From the NCBI GenBank assembly GCA_024226315.1, contig JAAELT010000650.1:1-42046 (forward strand): a stretch of 42,046 bases of DNA, read 5' to 3'. Both the position numbers and the translations under genes were made by a program. Below are positions 18,681 through 26,824 of the stretch, piece by piece. Below the pieces are notes generated by a model. That model did no database searches. It was given only the letters and a program-made list of their open reading frames with translations, and had not been told where the DNA came from. Every line of letters begins with the position of its first letter. Position 1 is the stretch's first letter. The stretch is from a bacterium. Its GTDB lineage: Bacteria > Acidobacteriota > Thermoanaerobaculia > Multivoradales > J023.

Positions 18681-20936
18681 CTAGAGGTCCTTCTCGAGGG
18701 TCTCCAGCTTGCGCCGCAGGCCGTCGATGTCCTCGACGCCGAGGTCCAGCGCCTGGCGGTAGGACGAGCGCGCTCGCTCGACGTCATCGAGCACGACGTA
18801 GAGATCGCCGAGGTGCTCGAAGATCGTGGCGTCGTCCGGAATCAAACGCGCCGCCCATTCGAGGTGACCGCGCGCCTCCTCGTAGCGCCCGAGCTGGAAG
18901 TAGACCCAACCCAGGGAGTCGACGTATGCACCGTTGTCGGGCTCGATCGCCACGGCCCGCAAGATCAACGACGCTGCCTCACCCAGGTTCTCGCCCAGCT
19001 CGGCCCACATGTAGCCCAGGTAGTTCAGCGTCGGTGCGTGGTCTGGCGCCAGCTCCAAAATGCTTTGGAAGGCCGCCACCGCGCGCGCCTGGTCGCCGAC
19101 GCGCTCGCGCGCCGCTCCGAGTAGGAAGAGGGCCTGAAGGGACTCGCTCTCCCGCGCCAACAGGCGCTCCAGATGGGGAATCGATTCGGAATAGCGCTCG
19201 ATCCGTTGGTAGACCTGTGCCGCGAGCAGAAGATCGCTGTTCTCGTCGCCGTCGATCACGGTCTGGATCAGCTCCCGCGCATCGGCTTCGCGGCCGCTCT
19301 CGAACAGGATTTCGGCCCGTTTGGCGAGCGCGCGCGGCTGTTCTTCACCGCTCGTGCGATCGAGGAGCTCGAGTGCCTCGTCCACCTGGCCGAGGCCGGC
19401 GAGGGCGTCGGCGTGCAGCATGGCGACAGCGGCCCGGATAGCCTCGTTGTCGCCCTGCTCCAGGCGCGGAGCCCGCTCGGTCAGGCCTTGCCAGTCCTGC
19501 TCGTCGGCCAGAAGAGCAAGCCGTTCGAGCTCCAGGCGGTCGATCGTATCTCGAGTTTCGGGGCTGTCTCCCAGGCGCGCGATCGTTCGGTCGAGCACGG
19601 CGAGGGCCTCCTCGGACCGAGCGCCACGTCTCAATAGATCGCTGAGTGCACGGCCGAGCATCGCGACGTGCGTCGTCTCGGCTGCTTCGAGCTCCGTCTC
19701 GAGCGCCTGGATCGCCTCGTCGCGGCGGCCGTGGCGTTCCAGGATGCCGATGACCGCCAACTGCAGTTGCAGCCGGTTGCCGGCATCCTGACCAGCCAGG
19801 CGCTCGCGAAGAACGAGCGCCGCGTCTTCCGAACGCCCTACACGTTCCAGCAACCGGCTGAGATGCAGGGCGCCCTGGAGGGCACGCTCCTCGTCCTGCT
19901 CGGACCGGATCAGAGGCTCCAGTTCGTCGATGGCTTCTTCGTAACGGGTCATCGCCGAGTAGATCGCGACCCGCAACCGATTGATCTCGGCCCCCCGTGG
20001 GAGCTCGTTGCGGAGCGCTTCGGTGAGGGCGAGGGCCTCATCGTTGGCTCCGCTCAGGTGAAGCTCCTGAGCCAGGAACTGCCGCACGCGAGGATTCTGC
20101 CGCATGTCGCCGGGCACCGCGGAGAGCGCCTCAACGGCGCCGCGGTGGTCTTCGCGCGCCGCACGGAGCTCGGCCAGGCGCAGGTGATGTTCGATCGAGT
20201 CCGGCTCGATCCGGATCAGTTGCTCGAGCACCGGCTCGGCCTCGAGATCTCGATCCTGGCCCAACAAGGCCTCGAGCAACATCGTCTGGATCATGCGATG
20301 ACTGGGCAGATAGCTCGCTGCCTCTTGAAGCACTTCGACCGCCTCGTCGCCCTGTTGCTTCCACAGGTAGATCTGGCCGAGCGAGGTCAGTACCTGGAGA
20401 TCTCCCTCGGTCTTGCCCCGCAGCTCTTCGTAGGCTTCCTGTGCCGCGGTCAATGCACCGAGCTGGTGCTCGCCGAGCCGCATGTGAATCTGCGCGAAGT
20501 CACGCAGGATCTCGATGTTCTCGGGCGCCACTCGCCGCGACTCGCCGGCATAGCCCGCGGCACTCTGCAGGTACTCGAGCCGTTTCTGCGTGCTGCGCGA
20601 GATCTGCGCTAGATAGGCATGGAACTTCGCCACCTCGATCCGGCTGTAGGGATCGGAGCCGTCGAGCTCGAGTGCCCGTGAGTAGGCTTTCTGGGCCTTG
20701 TCGAACGAGCCTTCGTCGGCCAGCAGCTTGCCGCGCGCGAACTCCAGAGCGGCTTCCAGGACTCTCTCGCTCTCGCCCGCACTTTTTCTGGATCGGGGAG
20801 AGGTCTCCGTGGCGCCGAGGGGCAGCCCCAGAACGAGCACCAATACCAAGGCACTGGTAGCCACGCCTCGCCGCGTGACGCTGCTGTCCGAAGGGTGAGA
20901 TTCCTGGAGGATGGGGTCGCGGGTCGTCACTCTCAC
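18681..20936 (-). CDS. Secreted or periplasmic TPR-repeat protein
   Basis: A 751-residue protein with an N-terminal signal peptide (GVATSALVLVLVLGLPLGATE, roughly residues 24-44) followed almost entirely by tetratricopeptide repeats. Typical units include DKAQKAYSRALELDGSDPYSRIEVAKFH near the N-terminus and ARAVAAFQSILELAPDHAPTLNYLGYMWAELGENLGEA near residue 630. The final repeats (GAYVDSLGWVYFQLGRYEEARGHLEWA...) have the canonical W-G-A-P pattern. Such proteins scaffold complexes at the envelope. The start is GTG at 20936; a promoter with its -10 ending seven bases upstream suggests a leaderless transcript. The lipoprotein gene follows after four bases, so the pair is probably one operon acting in the same compartment. 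Confidence 0.9.
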   Translation of the reverse strand: MRVTTRDPILQESHPSDSSVTRRGVATSALVLVLVLGLPLGATETSPRSRKSAGESERVLEAALEFARGKLLADEGSFDKAQKAYSRALELDGSDPYSRIEVAKFHAYLAQISRSTQKRLEYLQSAAGYAGESRRVAPENIEILRDFAQIHMRLGEHQLGALTAAQEAYEELRGKTEGDLQVLTSLGQIYLWKQQGDEAVEVLQEAASYLPSHRMIQTMLLEALLGQDRDLEAEPVLEQLIRIEPDSIEHHLRLAELRAAREDHRGAVEALSAVPGDMRQNPRVRQFLAQELHLSGANDEALALTEALRNELPRGAEINRLRVAIYSAMTRYEEAIDELEPLIRSEQDEERALQGALHLSRLLERVGRSEDAALVLRERLAGQDAGNRLQLQLAVIGILERHGRRDEAIQALETELEAAETTHVAMLGRALSDLLRRGARSEEALAVLDRTIARLGDSPETRDTIDRLELERLALLADEQDWQGLTERAPRLEQGDNEAIRAAVAMLHADALAGLGQVDEALELLDRTSGEEQPRALAKRAEILFESGREADARELIQTVIDGDENSDLLLAAQVYQRIERYSESIPHLERLLARESESLQALFLLGAARERVGDQARAVAAFQSILELAPDHAPTLNYLGYMWAELGENLGEAASLILRAVAIEPDNGAYVDSLGWVYFQLGRYEEARGHLEWAARLIPDDATIFEHLGDLYVVLDDVERARSSYRQALDLGVEDIDGLRRKLETLEKDL

Positions 20937-20943
20937 GGACGTG

Positions 20944-20972
20944 AGGATAACAGCGACGATCCGGGCTTACAA
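20944..20972 (-). promoter_or_regulatory. Sigma-70-type promoter of the TPR-lipoprotein operon, leaderless placement
   Basis: On the minus strand, TTGTAA (20972-20967), a 17-base spacer and TATCCT (20949-20944) preceded by TGT form a plausible extended -10 promoter. Transcription would start about seven bases on, at 20937 or 20936, which is the first base of the GTG start codon. The mRNA would then be leaderless, which agrees with the lack of a ribosome site. Confidence 0.45.
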
Positions 20973-20989
20973 CTGTGTCATACGGATGC

Positions 20990-21019
20990 TTTACAGGATT
21001 TTGGCGTTCGCGATATCAT
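20990..21019 (+). promoter_or_regulatory. Sigma-70-type promoter of the MshEN-domain gene
   Basis: TTTACA (20990-20995), an 18-base spacer and TATCAT (21014-21019, five of six consensus bases) form a good promoter on the plus strand. The predicted start near 21026 leaves a leader of about 105 bases before the ATG at 21131. It stands close to the divergent promoter of the TPR gene, so a single regulator could affect both. Confidence 0.5.
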
Positions 21020-21130
21020 CAAGAGTTCGTGTAGGTTACGCTCGTTTCGGTGACCGAATCGAGCCGAAGGCGAGAGACGCCCTTCCCGCTTGCTTCCCTA
21101 TCTTCTCCCACACACCTACCTTCGGACGCG

Positions 21131-22432
21131 ATGCAGAATCAGCAGACACCGAACAAGAAACTCGGGCAGATGCTCGTCGAGTGTGGCTGGATCACGGGCG
21201 AGCAACTGATCCGAGCGATCCAGAGCCAACGTGTGGTCGGCGGCCGCATCGGTACCTGTCTGCTGGAGATGGACGTGCTGAGCGAAGACCAGTTGCTCGA
21301 GACGTTGTCGGTTCAGCTGAGCGTGCCCTCCGCCCGCATCGAAGAGTTGCGCTCCGTTCAAGCGGAGATTCTCGATCGGCTGCCCCTCAAGGTCGCCTCG
21401 CGCTGGCAGGCGGTGCCCTTCTTCGCCAACGAAACCGATCTGCGGATCGCCACGCTGAACGTCAAGAACCTCGCCTGCCTCGACGAAATCGAATTCTGCA
21501 CCAACCTCCGTGTCCTGCCTCATATCGCCAACGAGGTGCGGATCTTCGAGGCGCTCGAGAGGTACTATGGCGTCGAGTGTCCTCGGCGCTACGGCCATCT
21601 CCTGGACAAGTTGAATCGCTCTCGCTACATGTGGGACGACGATGCCAAGGCGCTGCTCGAGGCCGGGGAGGCCGAGTGGCTGGAGCCCGGAGAGCCGAAA
21701 ACGGCCGCGGAAGGAAATGGCGACCACGAGTTGATTCAGTCTGCAGCCAGCCGTTCGACCCGGAAGGTCGGCGCCCCGGTCTCCGCCGCGACGTTGGATC
21801 TGTCCTTCTCCGGCCAGACGTCGCCCACGCGACCCACCAGCGCCGAGACCTGGCCCACGGGCCGAGGTACCCACGGCGGCCAGACCTCCCCTGCTTCGAC
21901 CAACGGCGGCAGAACGCCGGCGCCGGCGGTGTTGACGTTGGAGGACGTCGACCATCTGTTGGCCGGCCAGGCGGATCAGCGGTCGATCGGCAAGATCATG
22001 CTGAGCTTTCTGGGGCAGACCTTCAGCCGCTGTGCCATTTTCAGCATCAAGAACGACAGCGTGCGTGGTTGGCTGCACCACGGGGAAGGGTTCGACGGCG
22101 CGCTGTTTCGAAAGCTGAAGCTCGGCCTCGACCAGCCGTCGGCATTCCTCAGCCTCGCCAAGGGCGCCGAGTTCTTCCTCGGCCCGCTGGCCCCGATGCC
22201 GGCTCACCGCGCACTGGCTCGCTGCTGGGGTGGTGACCTTCCACACCAATGCCTGTTGATGCCGGTGCAACTGCGCGGCCGACTGATCTCGATCCTCTAC
22301 GGAGACCGCGGAGCCCGCGACCTCCATGGCGTGGAAGTTCAACAGATCAAGCGTTTATCGGACAAGGCTTCGATCGCTTTCGAGCTCTGTATCCTGCGCA
22401 AGAAGCTCCAACAGAAGATTGTCAGCTCGTGA
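21131..22432 (+). CDS. MshEN (GspE N-terminal) domain protein with GAF-like C-terminus
   Basis: A 433-residue cytosolic protein. Residues 8-150 form an MshEN/GspE-N domain with the two tandem motifs that bind c-di-GMP in MshE: LGQMLVECGWITGEQLIRAI..Q (11-33) and RIGTCLLEMDVLSEDQLLETL..Q (39-62). No ATPase domain follows. Instead there is a low-complexity linker rich in Ser, Thr, Gly and Pro (about 185-275), then a domain (about 275-433) with features of GAF domains such as LMPVQLRGRLISILYGDRGARDL and a final helix. It is therefore a stand-alone c-di-GMP sensor candidate rather than a pilus motor. The ATG at 21131 was chosen because the MshEN domain begins there; an upstream in-frame ATG at 21050 adds unrelated residues. 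Confidence 0.78.
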   Translation: MQNQQTPNKKLGQMLVECGWITGEQLIRAIQSQRVVGGRIGTCLLEMDVLSEDQLLETLSVQLSVPSARIEELRSVQAEILDRLPLKVASRWQAVPFFANETDLRIATLNVKNLACLDEIEFCTNLRVLPHIANEVRIFEALERYYGVECPRRYGHLLDKLNRSRYMWDDDAKALLEAGEAEWLEPGEPKTAAEGNGDHELIQSAASRSTRKVGAPVSAATLDLSFSGQTSPTRPTSAETWPTGRGTHGGQTSPASTNGGRTPAPAVLTLEDVDHLLAGQADQRSIGKIMLSFLGQTFSRCAIFSIKNDSVRGWLHHGEGFDGALFRKLKLGLDQPSAFLSLAKGAEFFLGPLAPMPAHRALARCWGGDLPHQCLLMPVQLRGRLISILYGDRGARDLHGVEVQQIKRLSDKASIAFELCILRKKLQQKIVSS

Positions 22433-22443
22433 GCAGCGGACGA

Positions 22444-22472
22444 TTGACACCCTCTGGGGCCATTGCTACACT
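22444..22472 (+). promoter_or_regulatory. Strong sigma-70 promoter of the HU gene
   Basis: TTGACA (22444-22449, perfect -35), a 17-base spacer and TACACT (22467-22472) preceded by TGC make one of the best promoters in the window. Transcription would start near 22479. This leaves a leader of about 123 bases before the HU start codon, and that leader contains all the 17-base repeats. Confidence 0.65.
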
Positions 22473-22503
22473 CGCGCCCGCCCAAGCCCTGACGACATGC
22501 CCG

Positions 22504-22588
22504 CTCGAAGACTGTTTTCCTGCCAAGACCGTGATCCTGCCAAGACCGCGATCCCGCGAAGACCGTGATCGTCTGAAGACCGTGATCC
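22504..22588 (+). repeat. Five tandem 17-base imperfect repeats in the HU leader
   Basis: Five 17-base units lie head to tail: 22504-22520, 22521-22537, 22538-22554, 22555-22571 and 22572-22588. The shared core is GAAGACCGTGATCC or CAAGACCGTGATCC; the first unit is the most diverged. They end 13 bases before the HU start codon and lie downstream of its promoter, so they are in the transcribed leader. The HU ribosome site itself is weak, which makes a translational role for the repeats possible. A 23-codon upstream reading frame (22497-22568) runs through them but has no ribosome site. Confidence 0.75.
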
Positions 22589-22601
22589 AGGCCGTCCGCC
22601 C

Positions 22602-22868
22602 ATGATCAAGGCCGATATCGTCAACCGCGTCGCGGAAGTGTCGGAGGTGCCGCGGGTCAAGGCGGCACTGGCCGTCGACACGATCTTCCAGACGATGAAG
22701 GAAGCGCTGCGTGACGGCAAGCGCATCGAGCTTCGGGGTTTCGGCGTCTTCCAGGTTCGCGACCGCAAGAAAGGCGTCGGCCGCAATCCCAAGACCGGCG
22801 TCGAAGTGGCGATCGCGCCCGGCAAGACGGTTCGTTTCAAGCCCGGCAAGGGCCTCAAGAACCTCTAG
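22602..22868 (+). CDS. HU/IHF-family nucleoid protein
   Basis: An 88-residue DNA-bending protein. It has the family layout: N-terminal helices (MIKADIVNRVAEVSEVPRVKAALAVDTIF), the conserved strand GKRIELRGFGVFQVRDRKKGVGRNPKTG, and the DNA-intercalating arm with Arg-Asn-Pro. The C-terminal APGKTVRFKPGKGLK is typical of HU and IHF alike. I cannot tell HU from IHF-type by eye. It acts as a dimer on chromosomal DNA and could bind its own leader repeats. It has its own strong promoter and converges on the dtd gene across 49 bases. Confidence 0.95.
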   Translation: MIKADIVNRVAEVSEVPRVKAALAVDTIFQTMKEALRDGKRIELRGFGVFQVRDRKKGVGRNPKTGVEVAIAPGKTVRFKPGKGLKNL

Positions 22869-22917
22869 CTAAACAGGCCTATTGCCAACAAAACCTGTAG
22901 CCCGGTCGCCGCCGCGC

Positions 22918-23373
22918 TCAGACGATTCGGCCGTCCCTGGCCTCGAGCAGGAAGGTCACCGGCCCGTCGTTGACCAACTCGACTTTCATGCTGGCGCCGA
23001 ATCGCCCACCGGCGACGCGGAAGCCGCGGTCGCGGAGGTTCGTCATCACCGACTCGACCAGCGGCCGGGCCTCTTCCGGCACGGCTGCCGAGTTGAACGA
23101 CGGCCGGCGGCCTTTGGCCAGCGACGCCCCGAGGGTGAACTGCGAGACGATCAGGAAGTCGCCGTCGACCGCGTCCGCGGCCAGGTTCATCTTGCCCTCG
23201 GGGTCGGAAAAGATACGCAGCCCCGCCAGCTTGGCGGCGAGCACCGCGGCGTCGGCCGGGCCGTCTCCCTTCTCCACCCCCACCAGCACCAGCATGCCGC
23301 GGCCGATCTCTCCCACGACCTCGCCGCCCACCCGGACGGCGGCTTTTTCCACCCGCTGCAAGATCGCGCGCAC
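22918..23373 (-). CDS. dtd: D-aminoacyl-tRNA deacylase
   Basis: A 151-residue homodimeric deacylase that removes D-amino acids and glycine mischarged onto tRNA. It keeps the two signature blocks: SQFTLGASLAKGRRPSF around residue 80, with the S-Q-x-T active-site segment, and the cross-subunit NDGPVTF near the C-terminus, which carries the Gly-cisPro element. The N-terminus MRAILQRVEKAAVRVGGEVVGEIG is canonical. The start is GTG at 23373. It is transcribed divergently from ssb. Confidence 0.96.
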   Translation of the reverse strand: MRAILQRVEKAAVRVGGEVVGEIGRGMLVLVGVEKGDGPADAAVLAAKLAGLRIFSDPEGKMNLAADAVDGDFLIVSQFTLGASLAKGRRPSFNSAAVPEEARPLVESVMTNLRDRGFRVAGGRFGASMKVELVNDGPVTFLLEARDGRIV

Positions 23374-23442
23374 CTTTTACGTCTTATCTGGTTAGGCGCT
23401 CGAGGACAGCTCGGCGACCTATCGAGTAGCCGCGAGCGCGGT

Positions 23443-23448
23443 TATGAT
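23443..23448 (+). promoter_or_regulatory. -10 element of the ssb promoter
   Basis: TATGAT (five of six consensus bases) sits 31 bases before the ssb start codon. The -35 region at 17 bases is poor. A good ribosome site, GAGGAGA, follows nine bases before the ATG at 23480. Confidence 0.4.
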
Positions 23449-23479
23449 ATCTGTTCATCCGAACCGAGGAGACTGCTGA

Positions 23480-23983
23480 ATGATCAACAAAGCGATACTG
23501 GTCGGCAACCTGGGCCGCGACCCCGAGATCCGCTCGACGACGTCGGGCATGCCGGTGGCGAACTTCTCGCTGGCCACCAACCGCCGGTGGAAGGACCGCG
23601 ACGGCAACCGTCAGGAGCAGACGGAGTGGCACAACATCGTCTGTTTCGGCCGCCAGGCAGAGGTCGCCGGGCAGTATCTCTCTCGCGGTCGGCAGATCTA
23701 CGTCGAGGGCCGGATCCAGACCCGCTCCTGGGAGGACCGCAATACCGGCGAGACGCGGTACCGCACCGAGATCGTGTGCGACAATTTCCAGATGCTCGGC
23801 CAGCGGGGCGACGGCGGAGGTGGCGGAGGCGGCGGATACCAGCGCGACTCGTACGGCGGGTCGGGAGGCGGCGCGCCGGCCGGCGGGTCGGGAGGCGGCG
23901 CGCCGGCCGGCGGCGGTGACGGGTCCCAGTCCCCGACCGACGACCTGGGTCCCGAGCCCGAAGACGACGACATTCCGTTCTAA
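23480..23983 (+). CDS. ssb: Single-stranded DNA-binding protein
   Basis: A 167-residue SSB. The OB fold occupies about 1-112: MINKAILVGNLGRDPEIRSTTSG, WHNIVCFGRQAEVAGQYLSRGRQIYVEGRI. A Gly-rich disordered tail follows, and the protein ends in the acidic tip DDDIPF, which recruits replication and repair partners. Within the tail, bases 23858-23911 are a perfect 27-base tandem duplication encoding GSGGGAPAG twice. The tetrameric protein coats single-stranded DNA. It stands alone with its own -10 box and ribosome site and converges on mutS. Confidence 0.97.
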   Translation: MINKAILVGNLGRDPEIRSTTSGMPVANFSLATNRRWKDRDGNRQEQTEWHNIVCFGRQAEVAGQYLSRGRQIYVEGRIQTRSWEDRNTGETRYRTEIVCDNFQMLGQRGDGGGGGGGGYQRDSYGGSGGGAPAGGSGGGAPAGGGDGSQSPTDDLGPEPEDDDIPF

Positions 23984-24010
23984 CTGTTCGGGTTGCCGAG
24001 CCCTGAACGG

Positions 24011-24026
24011 TCGGCCTGATGGCCGA
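24011..24026. terminator. Hairpin between convergent ssb and mutS
   Basis: TCGGCC-TGAT-GGCCGA is a perfect six-base stem with a four-base loop, 27 bases after the ssb stop codon. No T-run follows. The rest of the 142-base spacer shows no gene. A bidirectional or Rho-assisted terminator is possible. Confidence 0.35.
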
Positions 24027-24125
24027 GGACGGAGCGCCGCGCGCTCGACGACGAGTGGGCACTGCGGGCAAGAACGAGCTAAAGCACCGCCCGCAGGCCA
24101 TCAGGACGACTGCGGCAGCGAGCCT

Positions 24126-26741
24126 TTACCCGAGCCGCGTCTTCAGGCTGTGCAGCAGGTTGAGGGCCGCCAGAGGCGTCATCTCTTCGACGTCGAGGTC
24201 TTTCAGGATCCCTGCCACGATCTCTTCGGGTGGGGTGAAGAGCGGTAGCTGCGCGGTACCGTCCTCGGCGCGGGGCTCCCGCTCGCCCTTCGCCAGGGTC
24301 GGGCGGCCGGTGGGGTCGTACTCCTTCGCCTCCAGGTTGGCGAGAACCTCACCGGCGCGCTCGACGACCTCCGGCGGCAGGCCAGCCAGACGGGCGACGT
24401 GGAGCCCGTATGATTTGTCGGCGCTACCCGGTACCACCCGGCGAAGGAAGACGATACGGTCTTGCCATTCGCGCACCGCCATGGTGCGGTTGACTACCCG
24501 TGGCAGCATGGCCGCGAGCTCGGTGAGCTCGTGATAGTGGGTGGCGAAGAGGGTCTTGGGTAGCCGATTCTGATGCAGGAATTCGACGATTGCCCAGGCC
24601 AGCGACAGGCCGTCGAAAGTCGCGGTGCCGCGCCCGACCTCGTCCAGGATCACCAGGCTCTCGGGCGTCGCGTGATGCAGGATGTTGGCGGTCTCGATCA
24701 TCTCGACCATGAACGTCGACTCTCCTCGCGCCAGGTCGTCGCTGGCGCCGACGCGGGTGAACACCCGATCGACGGCGCCGACCTCGGCGCTCTCGGCAGG
24801 CACGAAGCTGCCTGCCTGCGCCATCAGCACCAGCAGCGCCACCTGACGCAGATAGGTCGACTTGCCCCCCATGTTGGGGCCGGTGAGCACCACGATCTGT
24901 GCTGCCTCGCCGTCGAGCTCGACGTCGTTGGGCACGAACGGCTCGTCGCCCGTGACCTCGACCACCGGATGGCGCCCTTCGCGCACCACGATCGGCTCCC
25001 CCGCCGGCCGCACCGCCGGCCGGCAGTAGCGGCGCCTGGCGGCCTGCTCGGAAAAGCACGCCAGCACGTCGACAGTGGCCAGGGCCCCGGCCAGGGCGCG
25101 CAAACCCGAGCCGTCCGTAGCGATCCGCTCGAGGAGCTCTCGGTAGTACTCGTTCTCGAGCGCCAGCTGCTGTTCTTCGGCGCCCAGGATCTGTTCTTCC
25201 AGCTCCTTGATCTCGGGCGTCACGTAGCGCTCGGCGTTGACCAACGTCTGTTTGCGCACGTACCGCTCCGGCACCAGGTGTTGATTGGCCTTGGTGACCT
25301 CCAGGTAGTAGCCGAAGACTCTGTTGTAGCGGATCTTGAGCGACGGGATACCGGTCGCCTCGCGCTCCGAGGCCTCGAGCGCCAGGATGTGTTGCTTGCT
25401 GTTGCGCGCCAGGTCACGGTGGCGGTCGAGCTCCTCGTCGACGCCCTCGGCGATCACGCCGCCGTTCTTGAGGCTCGCCGGCGGCTCGTCCACCAGCACC
25501 CGGTCGAGCTCCGCGGCCAGCGCCGCCAGCGGGTCGGTCGACGCCAGCTCGCGCAGCAGCTCCGCGCGGCAGCCACCGAGCGCTGCCAGGATGTCGGGCG
25601 CCCGGTGCAGCCCCTCGCGCAAGGCCGCGGCTTCCCGCGGCGTCATCGTCCCCAGCACCGCTCGACCCAGCAAACGCTCAGGATCTCCCACCCCCGTGAG
25701 CCATCCACGCAGCTCCTCGCGCCGCGTGCCGTCCGTCAGCAGCTCTTCGACCGCGTCGTGGCGCCGGGCAATGCGCTCCGGATCTCGTAGCGGCCGGCGC
25801 AGCCAGTCGCGCAGCAACCGTCCGCCCGGCGGCGTCACGGTGCGATCGAGCACGCTCAGCAGCGTCGCCTTGCGGGTACCTTCGCGCTGGTTGCGAAAAA
25901 CTTCGAGGTTCGCCAGGGTGGTAGCGTCGACCACCATGGCCTCGGTGCTGTCGCGTACCGCCAGGCTCTTGACGTGCTGCAGCTCGCTTTGCTGCGTCTC
26001 TCGGGCGTAGGCGAGAGCGCAGGCGGCGGCGAGGGTGGCGGGCTCGCGGTCTTCGAGCCCGAAGCCGCGGAGCGTGGTGGCCTCGAAGTGTTCCCGAAGC
26101 ACCTCGGCCGCGCGTTTGCGGTCGATCAAGACATCGCCCTCGAGCACGCTCGTGCAGGCCACCTCGGTAGAGATCCAGCGCTCGATCCCGTCCGGCAGGG
26201 TACCGGGCTCGCGCAGCGCTTCGCGCGGTCGCAGCACCCCCAGGTCTTCCAGCGCCTGTTCGGTATCGCCGAAGCGCCGGACGAAGAAGTTGCCCGTCGA
26301 AATGTCGAGAAAGGCACCGGCCCCGTCGTTTCCCTGCCACACGAGGCAGGCCAGCAGGTTCTCTTCCTTGCCTTCAAGCAAATCCGGTTGTGACACGGTC
26401 CCCGGCGTCACCACGCGGGTGACCTCGCGCTTGACCAGACCCTTGGCCTGGGCGGGATCTTCCACCTGATCGCAGATCGCCACCTTGAGCCCGGCCTTGA
26501 GCACCTTGCCCAGGTAACCGTCGACCGCATGGTGGGGCACACCGCACATCGGAACCTGGTTGGGGGTGCCCTTGTGGCGCGCGGTCAGTGCCACCTCCAG
26601 GATCGGCGCCGCGCGCTCGGCGTCGTCGAAGAACAGCTCGAAGAAGTCGCCCATGCGGTAGAAGAGCAGCGCGTCCTCGTGCTGCGACTTGACCTCCAGG
26701 TAGTGCCGGAGCATCGGGGTGAGCTGAGCGGTCTTGGGCAT
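24126..26741 (-). CDS. mutS: DNA mismatch repair protein MutS
   Basis: An 871-residue MutS. The mismatch-reading motif is GDFFELF with Phe33 and Glu35, matching the Phe-x-Glu wedge of E. coli MutS. The connector, lever and clamp regions are of ordinary length. The ATPase domain carries Walker A GPNMGGKSTYLRQ, the ST-rich loop RGESTFMVEMIETANIL, Walker B LVILDEVGRGTATFDG and the trans motif FATHYHELTEL. It recognises mispairs as a dimer and hands over to MutL, which is not in the window. The -10 box (TATACT, 26756-26751) lies only nine bases before the ATG, so the mRNA may be leaderless. It sits 83 bases after the lanthipeptide-type cyclase gene on the same strand. Confidence 0.97.
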   Translation of the reverse strand: MPKTAQLTPMLRHYLEVKSQHEDALLFYRMGDFFELFFDDAERAAPILEVALTARHKGTPNQVPMCGVPHHAVDGYLGKVLKAGLKVAICDQVEDPAQAKGLVKREVTRVVTPGTVSQPDLLEGKEENLLACLVWQGNDGAGAFLDISTGNFFVRRFGDTEQALEDLGVLRPREALREPGTLPDGIERWISTEVACTSVLEGDVLIDRKRAAEVLREHFEATTLRGFGLEDREPATLAAACALAYARETQQSELQHVKSLAVRDSTEAMVVDATTLANLEVFRNQREGTRKATLLSVLDRTVTPPGGRLLRDWLRRPLRDPERIARRHDAVEELLTDGTRREELRGWLTGVGDPERLLGRAVLGTMTPREAAALREGLHRAPDILAALGGCRAELLRELASTDPLAALAAELDRVLVDEPPASLKNGGVIAEGVDEELDRHRDLARNSKQHILALEASEREATGIPSLKIRYNRVFGYYLEVTKANQHLVPERYVRKQTLVNAERYVTPEIKELEEQILGAEEQQLALENEYYRELLERIATDGSGLRALAGALATVDVLACFSEQAARRRYCRPAVRPAGEPIVVREGRHPVVEVTGDEPFVPNDVELDGEAAQIVVLTGPNMGGKSTYLRQVALLVLMAQAGSFVPAESAEVGAVDRVFTRVGASDDLARGESTFMVEMIETANILHHATPESLVILDEVGRGTATFDGLSLAWAIVEFLHQNRLPKTLFATHYHELTELAAMLPRVVNRTMAVREWQDRIVFLRRVVPGSADKSYGLHVARLAGLPPEVVERAGEVLANLEAKEYDPTGRPTLAKGEREPRAEDGTAQLPLFTPPEEIVAGILKDLDVEEMTPLAALNLLHSLKTRLG

Positions 26742-26750
26742 GGGGGACGA

Positions 26751-26756
26751 AGTATA
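26751..26756 (-). promoter_or_regulatory. -10 element close to the mutS start codon
   Basis: TATACT on the minus strand (five of six consensus bases) ends ten bases before the A of the mutS ATG. A start six to eight bases downstream would put the first transcribed base at or within about three bases of the ATG. No ribosome site is present between them. The -35 region is weak. Confidence 0.4.
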
Positions 26757-26824
26757 GCCGTAGCGGGCGGGAAGGATCAGTGATTCCTTTCCACTTCAGT
26801 GCGGCGCCGTTGCACCGGCTCGGC

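Noticed and set aside
18677..18787. Lipoprotein start at 18787
   Set aside because: It would overlap the TPR gene by over 100 bases with an Arg/Ser/Thr-rich shadow sequence and would hide the signal peptide 60 residues inside.
22497..22568. A 23-codon upstream frame in the HU leader
   Set aside because: It has no ribosome site and is made largely of the 17-base repeats. It could matter only if conserved in relatives.
22504..22588. CRISPR array
   Set aside because: The 17-base units are directly adjacent without spacers, and no cas genes are present.
24019..24125. A small gene in the ssb-mutS spacer
   Set aside because: The frame is Arg/Ala-rich, has no ribosome site and runs into mutS antisense. 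Only the hairpin at 24011-24026 seems meaningful.
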